Below are positions 1 through 13,036 of a stretch of DNA of 64,000 bases, in pieces. The position numbers and the translations under genes were made by a program. Source of the stretch: Mycobacterium sp. 236(2023). Lineage in GTDB: Bacteria > Actinomycetota > Actinomycetes > Mycobacteriales > Mycobacteriaceae. The notes under the pieces were generated by a model, which ran no database searches, had not been told where the DNA came from, and worked only from the letters and a program-made list of their open reading frames with translations. How positions within the stretch are numbered: position 1 is the stretch's first letter; every line of letters starts with the position of its first letter. The stretch covers positions 682,001 through 746,000 of the forward strand of contig NZ_JARSBP010000002.1 in assembly GCF_029623955.1 (NCBI RefSeq), read 5' to 3'.

Positions 1-2488
<2,488 letters not shown>

Positions 2489-2550
2489 AACGAACTGTAT
2501 CTCACGCGGCGCAGACGATGCCACTAGGTTGGCCGCGCCTGTGTCGACGG

Positions 2551-3381
2551 TCAGCCGATGGCTTCGTTCGGGCTGGTGTGTTCGTCGACGAATCCGGCGA
2601 TCAGCTCCGTGACGATCCCGGGTGCTTCGAGCATCGGGATGTGGCCCACACCGTCGAGGCGGACCACGCGGGTGTCCTTGGGCAGGTGATCGAGGAAGTA
2701 GCGGTTCCCGCGCGGGGTGGGGAACACGCGGTCCTTTTCGCACAGCACGAGCTGCGTCGGGGCGCCCAGGCTGGCCAGCTCCAGCAGGCCCGGCAGTCGC
2801 AGCGTCTTGACCAGCAGTTGCAGGTAGGCGCTGCAGTGGGTGGCATCTTCCATCAGCGCCAGCAGGTCGGCCTGCGACGGGCCGTCAGCGGGGCCGCTGA
2901 CCGGCAGGGTCGCCAGCCTGCGCGCGCCGGGCAGCTTTAGGATGCGTGGTCCGAGCAACCGCGCGGCGATCAGCGCGGGGCCGCCCGCGATGAACTTGAG
3001 AACGGTCTCGTACTTAGTGGCAGAGTGCTGCGACCAGCCGCCCGCGGGGGCGATCGCGGAGAGTGTGCGAGCCCGTCCCCGGCGTTCGAGCTCGAACGCG
3101 ACCCAACCGCCCAATGAGTTCCCGACGACGTGCGCCGTCTCCCATCCGAGCTGGTCAAGGCGCCGCTCGATGTCGTCCACCAAGTGTGTGGTGTCGAGCA
3201 GCCAGGTCGGGGACTTCTCCCCGCCGTGATGGCCGACCATCGTCGGCGCATACACCTCGAAGCGGCCGGTGTCGGCGAGCTGGCCGGCCACCGTGTTCCA
3301 GACGTTCTGGGAGCACAGGAACGGATGCAGCAAAAGAATCGGTTCGCCGGTCCCGGCGTGGATCGGGTCTCGTGGCGCCAT
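2551..3381 (-). CDS. Alpha/beta hydrolase
   Basis: A 276-residue alpha/beta hydrolase of unknown substrate. The oxyanion motif LLHPF comes early, the nucleophile elbow is GNSLGGWVAFE, the acid is in CEKDRVFPTPRG and the catalytic His in GVGHIPMLE, so the triad is complete. The start MAPRDPIHAG at 3381 is chosen because the longer reading frame would run into the divergent xthA gene. No signal peptide. It is transcribed away from xthA with about 70 bases between, enough for two promoters. Esterase or C-C hydrolase activity is possible. Confidence 0.8.
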   Translation of the reverse strand: MAPRDPIHAGTGEPILLLHPFLCSQNVWNTVAGQLADTGRFEVYAPTMVGHHGGEKSPTWLLDTTHLVDDIERRLDQLGWETAHVVGNSLGGWVAFELERRGRARTLSAIAPAGGWSQHSATKYETVLKFIAGGPALIAARLLGPRILKLPGARRLATLPVSGPADGPSQADLLALMEDATHCSAYLQLLVKTLRLPGLLELASLGAPTQLVLCEKDRVFPTPRGNRYFLDHLPKDTRVVRLDGVGHIPMLEAPGIVTELIAGFVDEHTSPNEAIG

Positions 3382-3451
3382 GGGCCGACGATAAGGTGAT
3401 ACCGTCGGTACCGCAAGAAGCAGTGGTGCGCTTCGGTTAGGGTCTGCGGAC

Positions 3452-4264
3452 GTGACGCGGCCCATAACGGTAAGCACGATCAACGTCAACGGCATCCGCG
3501 CGGCGGTCAAGCAGCGCTCCCCGGAGAACCTCGGGATGCTGCCGTGGTTCAAGGAGACGACGGCCGATGTCGTCTGTCTGCAGGAGACGCGCGCCGACAA
3601 CGATCAACTGACCGATGCGCTGGGCCCGGTACTGGCCGACGGGTGGCATCTCGCCTCGGCGGAACCGTCGGTGAAGGGCCGTAACGGCGTGGCGGTGCTG
3701 TCTCGCGCGCCGATCGACGACATCAGAATCGGCTGCGGCGCCGAGGAATTCGCGACCCATGGACGCTACGTCGAGGCCGACACGGCGGGGGTGACGGTGG
3801 CCAGCGTGTACTTCCCGACCGGCGAGGCCGAGACGGACCGTCAGCTGGAGAAGGAACGGTTCATGGCCGCCGTCGCAACGCGAATGGCGGTGCTACTGGC
3901 GGCCGGGAAAGACGCCGTGCTGTGCGGCGATTGGAACATCGCCCACACCGAGAACGACATCAAGAACTGGAAGGGCAACGTCAAGAAGGCCGGGTTCCTG
4001 CCGCAGGAACGGCAGTGGCTGACGGAGTTGCTGGGCACCGGCTGGGTCGACGTGGTGCGGGTGGCGCACCCGGATGTGGCGGGCCCGTACGCGTGGTGGT
4101 CCTGGCGTGGCAAGGCGTTCGACAACGACGCGGGCTGGCGCATCGACTACCACCTGGCGACGCCGGGACTGGCCGCGCGCGTCGCGTCGGTCGCGACCGA
4201 ACGCCCGGCTGCCTACGCGTTGCGCTGGTCGGACCACTGCCCGGTCACGGTCGCCTACGGCTGA
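3452..4264 (+). CDS. xthA: Exodeoxyribonuclease III
   Basis: Exonuclease III/AP endonuclease of the EEP family (270 residues), acting in base excision repair at abasic sites and 3'-blocked ends. INVNGIRA (Asn about 11-13), LQETRAD (metal-binding Glu45), GDWNIAHTE (Asp160, Asn162) and the C-terminal WSDHCPV (His262) give a complete active site. The start is GTG at 3452. Its stop TGA directly abuts the stop of the convergent lipase gene within TGATCA, with no spacer. Confidence 0.92.
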   Translation: MTRPITVSTINVNGIRAAVKQRSPENLGMLPWFKETTADVVCLQETRADNDQLTDALGPVLADGWHLASAEPSVKGRNGVAVLSRAPIDDIRIGCGAEEFATHGRYVEADTAGVTVASVYFPTGEAETDRQLEKERFMAAVATRMAVLLAAGKDAVLCGDWNIAHTENDIKNWKGNVKKAGFLPQERQWLTELLGTGWVDVVRVAHPDVAGPYAWWSWRGKAFDNDAGWRIDYHLATPGLAARVASVATERPAAYALRWSDHCPVTVAYG

Positions 4265-5266
4265 TCACGCCGCATCGATCGCGTCGCGAACCACGCCGAG
4301 CACCCGCGGATCCCACGTGAGTCCCGTCTCCCAGGGCAGCCCGGCCTCATTCGAGACGTAGATGCTGTGGGTGTCGTCGAACGTGAACGTCCGCCGGTTC
4401 GGCAGCACCCGTGAGCTGATGTCGGTGGCCAGGGCGCTCCACTCGGCGACGATGCCGTCGTTCGGCCACACCGTCGGGTTCGCGCCGGCTGCGGGCGCGG
4501 CGAAGCGGTTGCCGGCGATCAACGTGACGGGAATCCCGTCGAGCACCCCGGTCTGATAGTCGTTCCAGCCGTCGGGGCCCATCAGGAACGCCTGGTTGAC
4601 CTCACGCCCGGAGCCGGCCATCAGCCGCTGCACCTCGTCCTTCATGCCGTCCATCGCGACCTCGCAGAACCGGTCGCCGAGGCAGTCGGACCTCGACGTG
4701 ATGCCGTTGGCGTAGTCGGACAGGTACGACCCCTGCCACGGTGTGCCGATCGTCGTCAGCGACCGGATCCTGATGGGGGAGCCGAGGCTCTGCAGTACTC
4801 GGAACGCGGCGCGCGAGTACAGCCCGCCCATGGAGTGGCCGACGACGTCGATCTCCCTGACGCCGTAGGTGTCGTGCAGGTGGGTGAGGAACCGCGCGAG
4901 ATGCTCGCCCGCGGTGTCGATGCTGCCGGTGGAGTTGACAGTCATGTTCTCGGGCAACGTGATCGGGCAGTTCCCGAACGCACCGAACCCGGCCTGGTCG
5001 ACCACCGGGCCTCGGCCCGCCAGGGCAGGGGACGTGAACGCCCGGTAGCCGTGGTCGAGCAGGTGCTGCCGCAGCGCCGTGTCGGTGTTTCCCGCGGCCA
5101 GGCCTGACATGCACGCCTGGTCGGGCGTCGTGAACGGGCTCGTAGCGTCGCCGCCGGACACGATCACCACCGCGCGCCCCGCGGGTTGCGGTGCGCCATG
5201 GGCGTTTCCGGCGCCGAGCATCGACGTGACCATCAAACAGGCGAGGGCGATCGCGAATCGGCGCAC
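4265..5266 (-). CDS. Secreted lipase/esterase-like alpha/beta hydrolase
   Basis: A 333-residue protein with an N-terminal signal peptide (RRFAIALACLMV, small residues, then NAHGA). The nucleophile elbow VVGHSMGGLYSRAA and the preceding YGVREIDVVG fit bacterial triacylglycerol lipase/PGAP1-like esterases. NDGIVAEW and DDTHSIY probably supply the acid and His. Start GTG at 5266 lies 4 bases after the upstream stop, which indicates co-transcription; longer frames read through the upstream gene. Likely exported; substrate unknown. Confidence 0.8.
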   Translation of the reverse strand: MRRFAIALACLMVTSMLGAGNAHGAPQPAGRAVVIVSGGDATSPFTTPDQACMSGLAAGNTDTALRQHLLDHGYRAFTSPALAGRGPVVDQAGFGAFGNCPITLPENMTVNSTGSIDTAGEHLARFLTHLHDTYGVREIDVVGHSMGGLYSRAAFRVLQSLGSPIRIRSLTTIGTPWQGSYLSDYANGITSRSDCLGDRFCEVAMDGMKDEVQRLMAGSGREVNQAFLMGPDGWNDYQTGVLDGIPVTLIAGNRFAAPAAGANPTVWPNDGIVAEWSALATDISSRVLPNRRTFTFDDTHSIYVSNEAGLPWETGLTWDPRVLGVVRDAIDAA

Positions 5267-5270
5267 GGGC

Positions 5271-5873
5271 CTAACGGTATTCGGGATTGCGCCCCAGATG
5301 GCGCAGGATGCGCGCGAAGTCGTCGTCGGTGTCGGCCGGCGTCGTCGCGCGTGCGAACGGCGAGTTCTCCGCGTCGCGCACCTCGCCGTCGGGCACACCC
5401 AGCGCGATCGGCAGGGCGGCGGCGGCGACGTCGTCGGGCACGGAGAACGGGTGCCCCAGTGACGCGGCGACGTCCCAGCCGTGCACCACGTAGTCGACGA
5501 AGTGGAAGCCCATCGCCATGGCGCCTGGCACGGTGACGTCGGCTCCGAACTCGGGCAGGGCGAACGCGACATCCTCGACGCGGGGGGCGGCGAAGGCCTC
5601 GAGGACGTCGCGGGCCGCGGCGGCGTAGGCGCCTGCGGGGTCGGCGGCGACGGCATCGGCGAGAGGTTCGGTACGCCACCGGCCGAGGTCGGCGCCGTGA
5701 CCGCGGGCGGCCGCGGCGAACCCGTGGTGCTGGGCGGTCATGTGGGTGAGCAGGTCGGCGAGGCGCCACCCCGCGCACGGGGTGGGCAGCGTCAGCTGGT
5801 CGGGGCGGACCGTGCTGACGATGTCGGTGGAGGACTGGAGCGCCGTGTGATGCAGTTCCTTGAAAGTACGCAT
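5271..5873 (-). CDS. TIGR03086-type mycothiol/metal-binding DinB-fold protein
   Basis: About 200 residues. LPTPCAGWRLADLLTHMTAQ is the conserved segment of the TIGR03086/mycothiol-dependent maleylpyruvate-isomerase-like family; a second conserved block is FHFVDYVVHGWDVAASLG. Members are metal-binding four-helix DinB proteins, many linked to mycothiol chemistry. ATG at 5873 is preferred: TACTAT sits 6 bases upstream, which would give a leaderless mRNA; ATG at 5879 is also in frame. Divergent from a MarR gene and followed at 4 bases by the secreted lipase. The substrate cannot be named. Confidence 0.78.
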   Translation of the reverse strand: MRTFKELHHTALQSSTDIVSTVRPDQLTLPTPCAGWRLADLLTHMTAQHHGFAAAARGHGADLGRWRTEPLADAVAADPAGAYAAAARDVLEAFAAPRVEDVAFALPEFGADVTVPGAMAMGFHFVDYVVHGWDVAASLGHPFSVPDDVAAAALPIALGVPDGEVRDAENSPFARATTPADTDDDFARILRHLGRNPEYR

Positions 5874-5882
5874 GAGCATATA

Positions 5883-5915
5883 GTAAGCAGGAGCATATGA
5901 TTGCGCAATGCTTAC
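5883..5915. promoter_or_regulatory. Inverted repeat, candidate MarR operator
   Basis: GTAAGC at 5883 pairs with GCTTAC ending at 5915. Inside are a second pair AGCAT/ATGCT and a 10-bp perfect palindrome ATTGCGCAAT. The element fills the divergent gap between the DinB-fold gene and the MarR gene and overlaps the TACTAT -10-like box. Position and symmetry suggest autoregulation by the MarR protein; this is inferred. Confidence 0.5.
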
Positions 5916-5924
5916 CCTGGGTCG

Positions 5925-7392
<1,468 letters not shown>

Positions 7393-7407
7393 CCACAAGG
7401 GGGTTGG

Positions 7408-8460
7408 ATGACCGCGCCACCCGCAGTGACCGACTCCACCACCGACGCCGGAGAGAAGCCCGGTCTCCTCGACCGGCTCCGCGCGCGGATGCCGTGGTTC
7501 GACCACGTGATGCGCGCGCAGCAGCGTTACAACGACTGCAAAGGCGACTTCTACGCCGCGGGCATCACGTACTACACCATCTTCGCGATGTTCCCGCTGT
7601 TGATGGTCGGCTTCGCGATCGGCGGCTTCGTGCTGGCCAACCAGCCGGAGCTGCTCGACGACGTGGAGGGGCGGATCAGGTCGACGTTCAGCGGTGATCT
7701 CGGTCAGCAACTGGTCACCCTGATGGATTCGGCGATCGACTCGCGCGGGACCGTCGGCATCATCGGTCTGGCGGCGGCCGCATGGGCTGGGTTGGGCTGG
7801 ATGGCCAATTTGCGTGAGGCCCTGAGCCAGATGTGGGGCCGGTTCCGCGACGAGCCACCCGGGTTCATCAAGACCAAGCTGTCGGATCTCGGCGCGCTGC
7901 TGTCGACGTTCCTGGCGATCGTCGTCACGCTCGCCCTGTCCGCGCTCGGCAATTCGTCGGTGATGGAAAACGTGTTGAACTGGTTCGGTTTTCCGGACTC
8001 CCCGGTTCTCAGCGTCGTGCTTCGGTTGACTTCGATCACGGTGTCGGTGCTCGTGTCGTGGTTGCTGTTCAGCTGGATCATCGCCCGGCTGCCCCGGGAG
8101 TCGATCAGCTTCCGCAGCAGCGTGCGCGCCGGCCTCATCGCCGCGGTCGCGTTCGAAGTGTTCAAATTGGTCGCGTCGATCTATCTGCGTTCGGTGCTCA
8201 CCGGTCCCGCCGGCGCGACGTTCGGTCCGGTGCTGGGCCTGATGGTGTTCGCCTACATCACGTCCCGGCTGATCCTGTTTTCCACCTGCTGGGCGGCGAC
8301 GACACCCGAGAACTTGGGCGAGAACGAGATTCCCCCGCCTGAACCCGCGGTGATCAACAACCGCATCATCGCGCGGCCCGGGCTGCAGATCTGGCAGGCC
8401 GCAACCGCGTTTGCAGTGGGAGCGCTTGGCGCGCTGAGCTTTTCGCGCCGGAGACGTTAG
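7408..8460 (+). CDS. YihY/BrkB-family (YhjD-type) inner membrane protein
   Basis: A 350-residue polytopic protein. The N-terminal segment [19 protein letters not shown] is a signature of the YhjD branch of the YihY/BrkB family. Hydrophobic spans occur near residues 55-75, 115-130, 160-178, 205-228, 240-260 and 275-295, and the C-terminus is basic (SRRRR). E. coli YhjD has been tied to export of lipid A precursors or osmoprotection, but the role here is open. It starts 15 bases after trpS and its end overlaps the convergent carboxypeptidase gene by 4 bp. Confidence 0.85.
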   Translation: MTAPPAVTDSTTDAGEKPGLLDRLRARMPWFDHVMRAQQRYNDCKGDFYAAGITYYTIFAMFPLLMVGFAIGGFVLANQPELLDDVEGRIRSTFSGDLGQQLVTLMDSAIDSRGTVGIIGLAAAAWAGLGWMANLREALSQMWGRFRDEPPGFIKTKLSDLGALLSTFLAIVVTLALSALGNSSVMENVLNWFGFPDSPVLSVVLRLTSITVSVLVSWLLFSWIIARLPRESISFRSSVRAGLIAAVAFEVFKLVASIYLRSVLTGPAGATFGPVLGLMVFAYITSRLILFSTCWAATTPENLGENEIPPPEPAVINNRIIARPGLQIWQAATAFAVGALGALSFSRRRR

Positions 8461-9677
8461 CGGGCGGGGCGGCGGTTGAGTGCCCGCGCGCCCATGATCA
8501 GGCTGAAGACGATGGCCGCGCCGATGACGCCGACGCCGATCCGGACGGGCGTCGCGTCGACATCGGGCAGCACGGCGCCGGCGTTGTTCTTCGTCGCCGA
8601 TGTCGCTGCGGCGGTGTCCCCTTCCGTGCCCTGCAGCGACGGGTCCGGTTCGACGAGCGTGCCGACCTTGGTGCCGGCAGGGAGAGCGAAGCCGTAGTCC
8701 AGCAGCCTGGCGGCCTGCTCCCACGGTGCGATCGGCTGCCTCGTTCCGCGCATCAGGACCGCGACCAGGCGGCGGCCATCCCGCTCGGCGGCGCCGACGA
8801 ACGTCTGGCCCGCATCGTCGGTGTAGCCGGTCTTGCCGCCCATCGCGCCCGGATAGTTTGCGAGCAGCTTGTTGTCGTTCTCGATCGGGTAGCCGGCGCC
8901 GTCGCGGCCCGGGAACTCCGAGGAGCGGGTGGCGACGATGTCGGTGAACACCGGGTTCTGCCAGGCATACCGGTAGAAGAGGCCGATGTCGTAGGCCGAG
9001 GTGCTCATGCCGGGGCCGTCGAGGCCCGACGGCGTGGCGACCCGGGTGTCGCGGGCGCCCAGCTTGCCGGCGAGCACGTTGAGTTTGTTGAGGGCGGTCG
9101 GCATGCCGCCCATCTGCATCGCCAGCGCATGCGCGGCGTCGTTGCCCGAGTACATGAGCAGGCCGTGCAGCAGGTCGTTGACGGTGTACATGCCGCCTTC
9201 TCCGACACCGACCTTGGTGCCCTCCTGGGCGGCGTCCTCTTCGGTGCCGGGCACCGTCTTCATCAGCGGCAGGTCGGTGATCGCCTGCATGGCGGTCAGC
9301 ACCTTGATGATGCTGGCGGGTCGGTGCCTTCCGTGTGGGTCGCGGGCGGCGATGACGTCGCCGGTGTCGAGATCCGCGACCAGCCAAGCCTCGGCGGAGA
9401 CGTCACCGGGGACCGGCGGGGTGCCGGGGGCGACGATGATCCCGCAACCGGACATGGCGTCTCCGCCCACCGGCTTGGCGGGCACAGCCAGCGGACCGGG
9501 CGTCGGATCGCCAGGCTTCGGAACCTCTGAGGCGTCGACGGCCGGTGGTGTCGACACGCGGTACGGGCACGGGTCTGCCGCCGGGTCGGGCTGGGCGGCA
9601 GCAACAGGTGCCAGTGTCAGCAGGGAGGCTGTGACCAGCGCCGATGCGCGCGTCAGGACAGTGCGTAAGGTCGCCAT
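8457..9677 (-). CDS. dacB1: D-alanyl-D-alanine carboxypeptidase (penicillin-binding protein)
   Basis: Removes terminal D-Ala from peptidoglycan pentapeptides outside the membrane. 406 residues: signal peptide (about 1-28), a Pro-rich linker, then the PBP domain with SxxK = SIIK (Ser122, Lys125), SxN = SGN (177-179) and KTG at 282-284, all intact. A transmembrane helix near 380-398 ends in NRRPAR, giving a C-terminal anchor. It corresponds to M. tuberculosis Rv3330 by sequence type and by position near trpS and Rv3329. Confidence 0.92.
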   Translation of the reverse strand: MATLRTVLTRASALVTASLLTLAPVAAAQPDPAADPCPYRVSTPPAVDASEVPKPGDPTPGPLAVPAKPVGGDAMSGCGIIVAPGTPPVPGDVSAEAWLVADLDTGDVIAARDPHGRHRPASIIKVLTAMQAITDLPLMKTVPGTEEDAAQEGTKVGVGEGGMYTVNDLLHGLLMYSGNDAAHALAMQMGGMPTALNKLNVLAGKLGARDTRVATPSGLDGPGMSTSAYDIGLFYRYAWQNPVFTDIVATRSSEFPGRDGAGYPIENDNKLLANYPGAMGGKTGYTDDAGQTFVGAAERDGRRLVAVLMRGTRQPIAPWEQAARLLDYGFALPAGTKVGTLVEPDPSLQGTEGDTAAATSATKNNAGAVLPDVDATPVRIGVGVIGAAIVFSLIMGARALNRRPAR

Positions 9678-9931
9678 CGTCCGCGCAGATTAAGCGATGC
9701 GGCGCCTCCGATCCGGGAGCCACGCGGTGACTGGTGTGGTCAGAGTTTCAAATGTGACTGGCCGGGGTACCGCGCGGCGCGGGGCGCCGAGAGTGCGCAC
9801 AGATCGCGAAATCCCCGGGATGGGCGATCTGGCCGCACTCTGGCTGCGGGAACCGGCTGGAATGCAATCGCGGCCGACGCGGTTGGCGTCACTAGGCTGG
9901 TGATTTCCTGTGAGCCGCGTGAAGGGCGTGC

Positions 9932-11095
9932 ATGTTCATTCTTGTTCTGGGTTCTGTCCTTGCGTTGATGCACCTGTACGTCTGGAAGCGATACGTCAGG
10001 GACGCGACCCGGCCCGGCCGTTCCCGCCGCGTGCTGTCCGCCCTCGTTGTCGCGCTGATGCTGCTGCTCGTCGCGACGCTGTTCGTGCCCCGGTTCTTCG
10101 ATGTGGAGGAGTCGGGATGGCTCGCGTGGCCCGGCTACCTGTGGTTCGGCCTGCTCGCCTATCTGTTCCTGGCCTCCCTGGTGCTCGAACCGGTTCGGCT
10201 GGCGCTGCGCCGGTGGGTCAAGCGCGCCCCAGAACGCACCGAACCCGACGCGCCCGAGCAACCCGACCGGCGACTGTTCCTCGCGCGGACCGCCGCGCTG
10301 ACGGCCGGCGTCGCCGCCGTCGGCGTGACGGGATTCGGTGTCGCCCGGGCACTGGGACCGCCTGATGTGCTTCGGGTGCCGGTGCGGTTGCCGCGGCTCG
10401 ACCCGGCGTTCAACGGCTTTCGCATCGCGGTGGTGTCCGACATCCATCTCGGTCCGCTGCTGGGTCGCGCGCACACCGAACGCATCGTGCGGATGATCAA
10501 CGAGACCGAGCCGGATCTGGTGGCCGTGGTCGGCGATCTCATCGACGGGACCGTCGCGGAACTGGGCGCCGCGGCGGAACCGCTGCAGGATCTGGTGGCG
10601 CGCGAAGGGTCGTTCTTCGTCACCGGCAACCACGAATACTTCGTCGACGACACCGCGGAATGGATGCGGGAGCTGGAACGGTTCGGTCTGAATGTGCTGC
10701 GCAACGAGAACACACGGATCTCGCGCGGCGGTGCGGCGTTCGCGCTTGCCGGCGTCAACGACATCGCCGGAGAGGAGCGGTCGGACCCGCCGGATTTCGA
10801 CCGGGCGCTCGCCGGCGTAGACCCCACCGGTGCGACCGTGCTGCTGGCTCACCAGCCGATCATGGTCGCCGACGCCGCCGATCGCGGTGTCGATCTGCAA
10901 CTGTCCGGCCACACCCATGGCGGCCAGATGTGGCCCTTCCACTACGCGGTCGAGCTGGCACAGCCGTCGCTGGCGGGCTTGTCGACGGTGGGGGACACGC
11001 AGCTGTATGTGTCGCGCGGGGCCGGGTTCTGGGGACCGCCCGTCCGTGTGGGGGCGCCACCGGATATCAGCGTGATCCAACTTGTCGGTGGCTGA
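9932..11095 (+). CDS. Membrane-anchored metallophosphoesterase with internal Tat-like motif
   Basis: A 387-residue calcineurin-like phosphoesterase. All metal motifs are present: SDIHLG (169-174), GDLIDG, GNHEYF and SGHTHGG. The N-terminus has three predicted membrane spans (about 1-17, 34-53, 66-86), a basic loop, then DRRLFLART (about 112-120) followed by a fourth hydrophobic stretch to about 137. The twin-arginine motif before the last span resembles Rieske-type proteins that use Sec and then Tat. Basic loops put the catalytic domain outside. The substrate is unknown; YkuE/YaeI-like enzymes act on phospholipids. Confidence 0.87.
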   Translation: MFILVLGSVLALMHLYVWKRYVRDATRPGRSRRVLSALVVALMLLLVATLFVPRFFDVEESGWLAWPGYLWFGLLAYLFLASLVLEPVRLALRRWVKRAPERTEPDAPEQPDRRLFLARTAALTAGVAAVGVTGFGVARALGPPDVLRVPVRLPRLDPAFNGFRIAVVSDIHLGPLLGRAHTERIVRMINETEPDLVAVVGDLIDGTVAELGAAAEPLQDLVAREGSFFVTGNHEYFVDDTAEWMRELERFGLNVLRNENTRISRGGAAFALAGVNDIAGEERSDPPDFDRALAGVDPTGATVLLAHQPIMVADAADRGVDLQLSGHTHGGQMWPFHYAVELAQPSLAGLSTVGDTQLYVSRGAGFWGPPVRVGAPPDISVIQLVGG

Positions 11096-11211
11096 GGTTT
11101 AGATGAGCGGACGAAGGGGCATTTCTAAGCAACTTCACGGTCTCTTCTGGTCTCAACGCTCAGGAGCGGCCAGCACCCTTAAAGAACACAGAGTTCACTG
11201 AAAGGGCGTGG

Positions 11212-11364
11212 ATGATGACGGAAACAGGCGCCGTTGTTGTTCGACTCGATACCCATCCCGCGTGGAAGGCCGCAGAGCGGCGATCGCGCGAACTCGAAGA
11301 GGCCATGCGCAGGCACCCAGCCTTTCAATCCCGAGCGCTGACCCCGCCCCTGCGGGTCGTCTAG
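11212..11364 (+). CDS. Small ORF, 50 residues, hypothetical
   Basis: ATG ATG start after GAAAGGG, 50 codons to TAG. The product begins MMTETGAVVVRLDTHPAW and ends SRALTPPLRVV; it is rich in Arg and Glu with a likely central helix (about 18-34). GC-rich third positions fit coding, and the ORF stops 6 bases before a strong stem-loop terminator, as a real short gene would. No family recognised. It is an isolated unit between the phosphoesterase and the convergent acyl-CoA synthetase. Confidence 0.6.
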   Translation: MMTETGAVVVRLDTHPAWKAAERRSRELEEAMRRHPAFQSRALTPPLRVV

Positions 11365-11370
11365 TCGCGC

Positions 11371-11410
11371 GGAGAAGGGGCGCTCCTGGTGGTGGGGGCG
11401 CCCCTTCTCC
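11371..11410. terminator. Strong bidirectional stem-loop
   Basis: GGAGAAGGGGCGC pairs with GCGCCCCTTCTCC around a 14-base G-rich loop, a perfect 13-bp stem between the small ORF and the convergent synthetase gene. No U-tract, as is usual in mycobacteria. Confidence 0.75.
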
Positions 11411-11422
11411 GTGCGTACAGGT

Positions 11423-13036
11423 CTACAGGTTGAGAACCCGGGTGCTCACTTCGCGCATCTCGACCTTGCGGATCTTGCCCGTCACCGTCATCGGGAACTC
11501 GTCGACGATGTGCACGTAGCGCGGGATCTTGTAGTGGGCGAGCTTGCCGTCCGCGAACTGGCGCAGCGTGGTCGCGTCGACGGAGTCGCGGCCAGGCCTC
11601 ATGCGGATCCAGGCGCACAACTCCTCGCCGTACTTGTCGTCGGGCACGCCGATCACCTGCGCGTCCTCGATATCGGGATGGGTGTAGAGGAACTCTTCGA
11701 TCTCGCGGGGATAGATGTTCTCGCCGCCGCGGATCACGAGATCCTTGATGCGTCCGACGATGTTGCAGTAGCCGTCGGGCCGCATCACCGCCAGGTCACC
11801 GGTATGCATCCAGCCGTCCGCGTCGACGGCCTCCGCGGTCTTGGCGTCATCGCGCCAGTACCCCAGCATCACCGAGTAACCCCGCGTGCAGAACTCTCCC
11901 GGCTCACCGCGGTCCACCACGTCGCCGGTCTCGGGGTCGATGATCTTGATCTCGACATGCGGATGAACGCGGCCGATCGACGACGTTCTACGTTCCAGGT
12001 CGTCGTCGTGCAGCGTCTGGCATGACACCGGAGACGTCTCGGTCATGCCGTACGCGATCGACATCTCCGTCAGGTGCATCTCTTCGATGCAGCGCTTCAT
12101 GACCTCGACGGGGCAGACGGCGCCGGCCATGATGCCGGTGCGCAGCGACGACAGGTCGACTTGGGCGAACTCGGCGTGGTTCTGCATCGCGATGAACATT
12201 GTCGGTACCCCGTAAATGCCTGTGCACCTTTCCTTTTCGATGGCACGCAGGGTTGCGCCCGGGTCGAACGCCTGGGCAGGGATCACCATCGTCGCGCCGT
12301 GCGTGGTGCAGCCCAGGTTGCCCATCACCATGCCGAAGCAGTGATAGAACGGCACCGGGATGCACAGGCGATCCCCGGGCCCGAAGCGGATCTGCTCGGT
12401 GACGAAGAAGCCGTTGTTGAGGATGTTGCGATGCGACAGGGTGGCGCCCTTCGGGAAGCCTGTCGTGCCCGAGGTGTACTGGATGTTGATCGGGTCCCGG
12501 TTCGACAGCGACGCACCGCGCTTCCTCAGCTGACCATCGTCGACGTCGGCGGCGCCGGCGCGCAACGCATCCCAGTCCGGCGTGCCGATGAACAGGACAC
12601 GTTGCAGCGCAACGACTTCGGGGCGTACCTCGTCGATCATCGCGACGTAGTCGGACGTCTTGAACTGCGTGGCCGAGATCAGTGTGCTCACCTGCGACTG
12701 GTCGAGTACGTAGCGCAGTTCGTGCGTCCGGTAGGCCGGGTTGATGTTCACGAGGATCGCGCCGATCTTCGCGGTGGCGTACTGGGTGATCGTCCACTCG
12801 GGGCAGTTCGGTGCCCAGATGCCGACGCGGTCGCCCGCTGCAACCCCGAGTGCCATCAAACCCCTTGCCACCGTGTCGATTTCATCGTCGAGCTCGGAGT
12901 AGGTCCAGCGTCGGCCGCTCGGCGCGTCGACCAGCGCCTCGTGACCGGGATAGGTCGCGGCGATCCGCTCGAAGTTGGCACCGATCGTCTCTTCCAGGAT
13001 CGGGGTGTCTTTCGGGCCCGCGTCAATGGACTTCAT
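11423..13036 (-). CDS. AMP-forming fatty acyl-CoA synthetase (FadD type)
   Basis: Activates a carboxylic acid to acyl-CoA through acyl-AMP; 537 residues. The P-loop-like motif is YTSGTTGFPKG, the A5 motif is YGMTETSP, and A8-A10 are GWMHTGDLAVM, GRIKDLVIRGGENIYP and PMTVTGKIRK, so it looks catalytically complete. M. tuberculosis FadD35 is the paralogue I would expect to be closest, but this is not certain. ATG at 13036 overlaps the stop of the upstream synthetase (TGATG), so the two are translationally coupled. Chain length is not evident. Confidence 0.88.
   Translation of the reverse strand: MKSIDAGPKDTPILEETIGANFERIAATYPGHEALVDAPSGRRWTYSELDDEIDTVARGLMALGVAAGDRVGIWAPNCPEWTITQYATAKIGAILVNINPAYRTHELRYVLDQSQVSTLISATQFKTSDYVAMIDEVRPEVVALQRVLFIGTPDWDALRAGAADVDDGQLRKRGASLSNRDPINIQYTSGTTGFPKGATLSHRNILNNGFFVTEQIRFGPGDRLCIPVPFYHCFGMVMGNLGCTTHGATMVIPAQAFDPGATLRAIEKERCTGIYGVPTMFIAMQNHAEFAQVDLSSLRTGIMAGAVCPVEVMKRCIEEMHLTEMSIAYGMTETSPVSCQTLHDDDLERRTSSIGRVHPHVEIKIIDPETGDVVDRGEPGEFCTRGYSVMLGYWRDDAKTAEAVDADGWMHTGDLAVMRPDGYCNIVGRIKDLVIRGGENIYPREIEEFLYTHPDIEDAQVIGVPDDKYGEELCAWIRMRPGRDSVDATTLRQFADGKLAHYKIPRYVHIVDEFPMTVTGKIRKVEMREVSTRVLNL

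Noticed and set aside
5901..5924. TTG start for the MarR gene
   Set aside because: It lies in the palindrome ATTGCGCAAT; the GTG at 5925 gives a better family N-terminus.
9678..9931. Small gene in the gap before the metallophosphoesterase
   Set aside because: A 68-codon frame exists but has no RBS or recognisable composition; more likely a promoter region.
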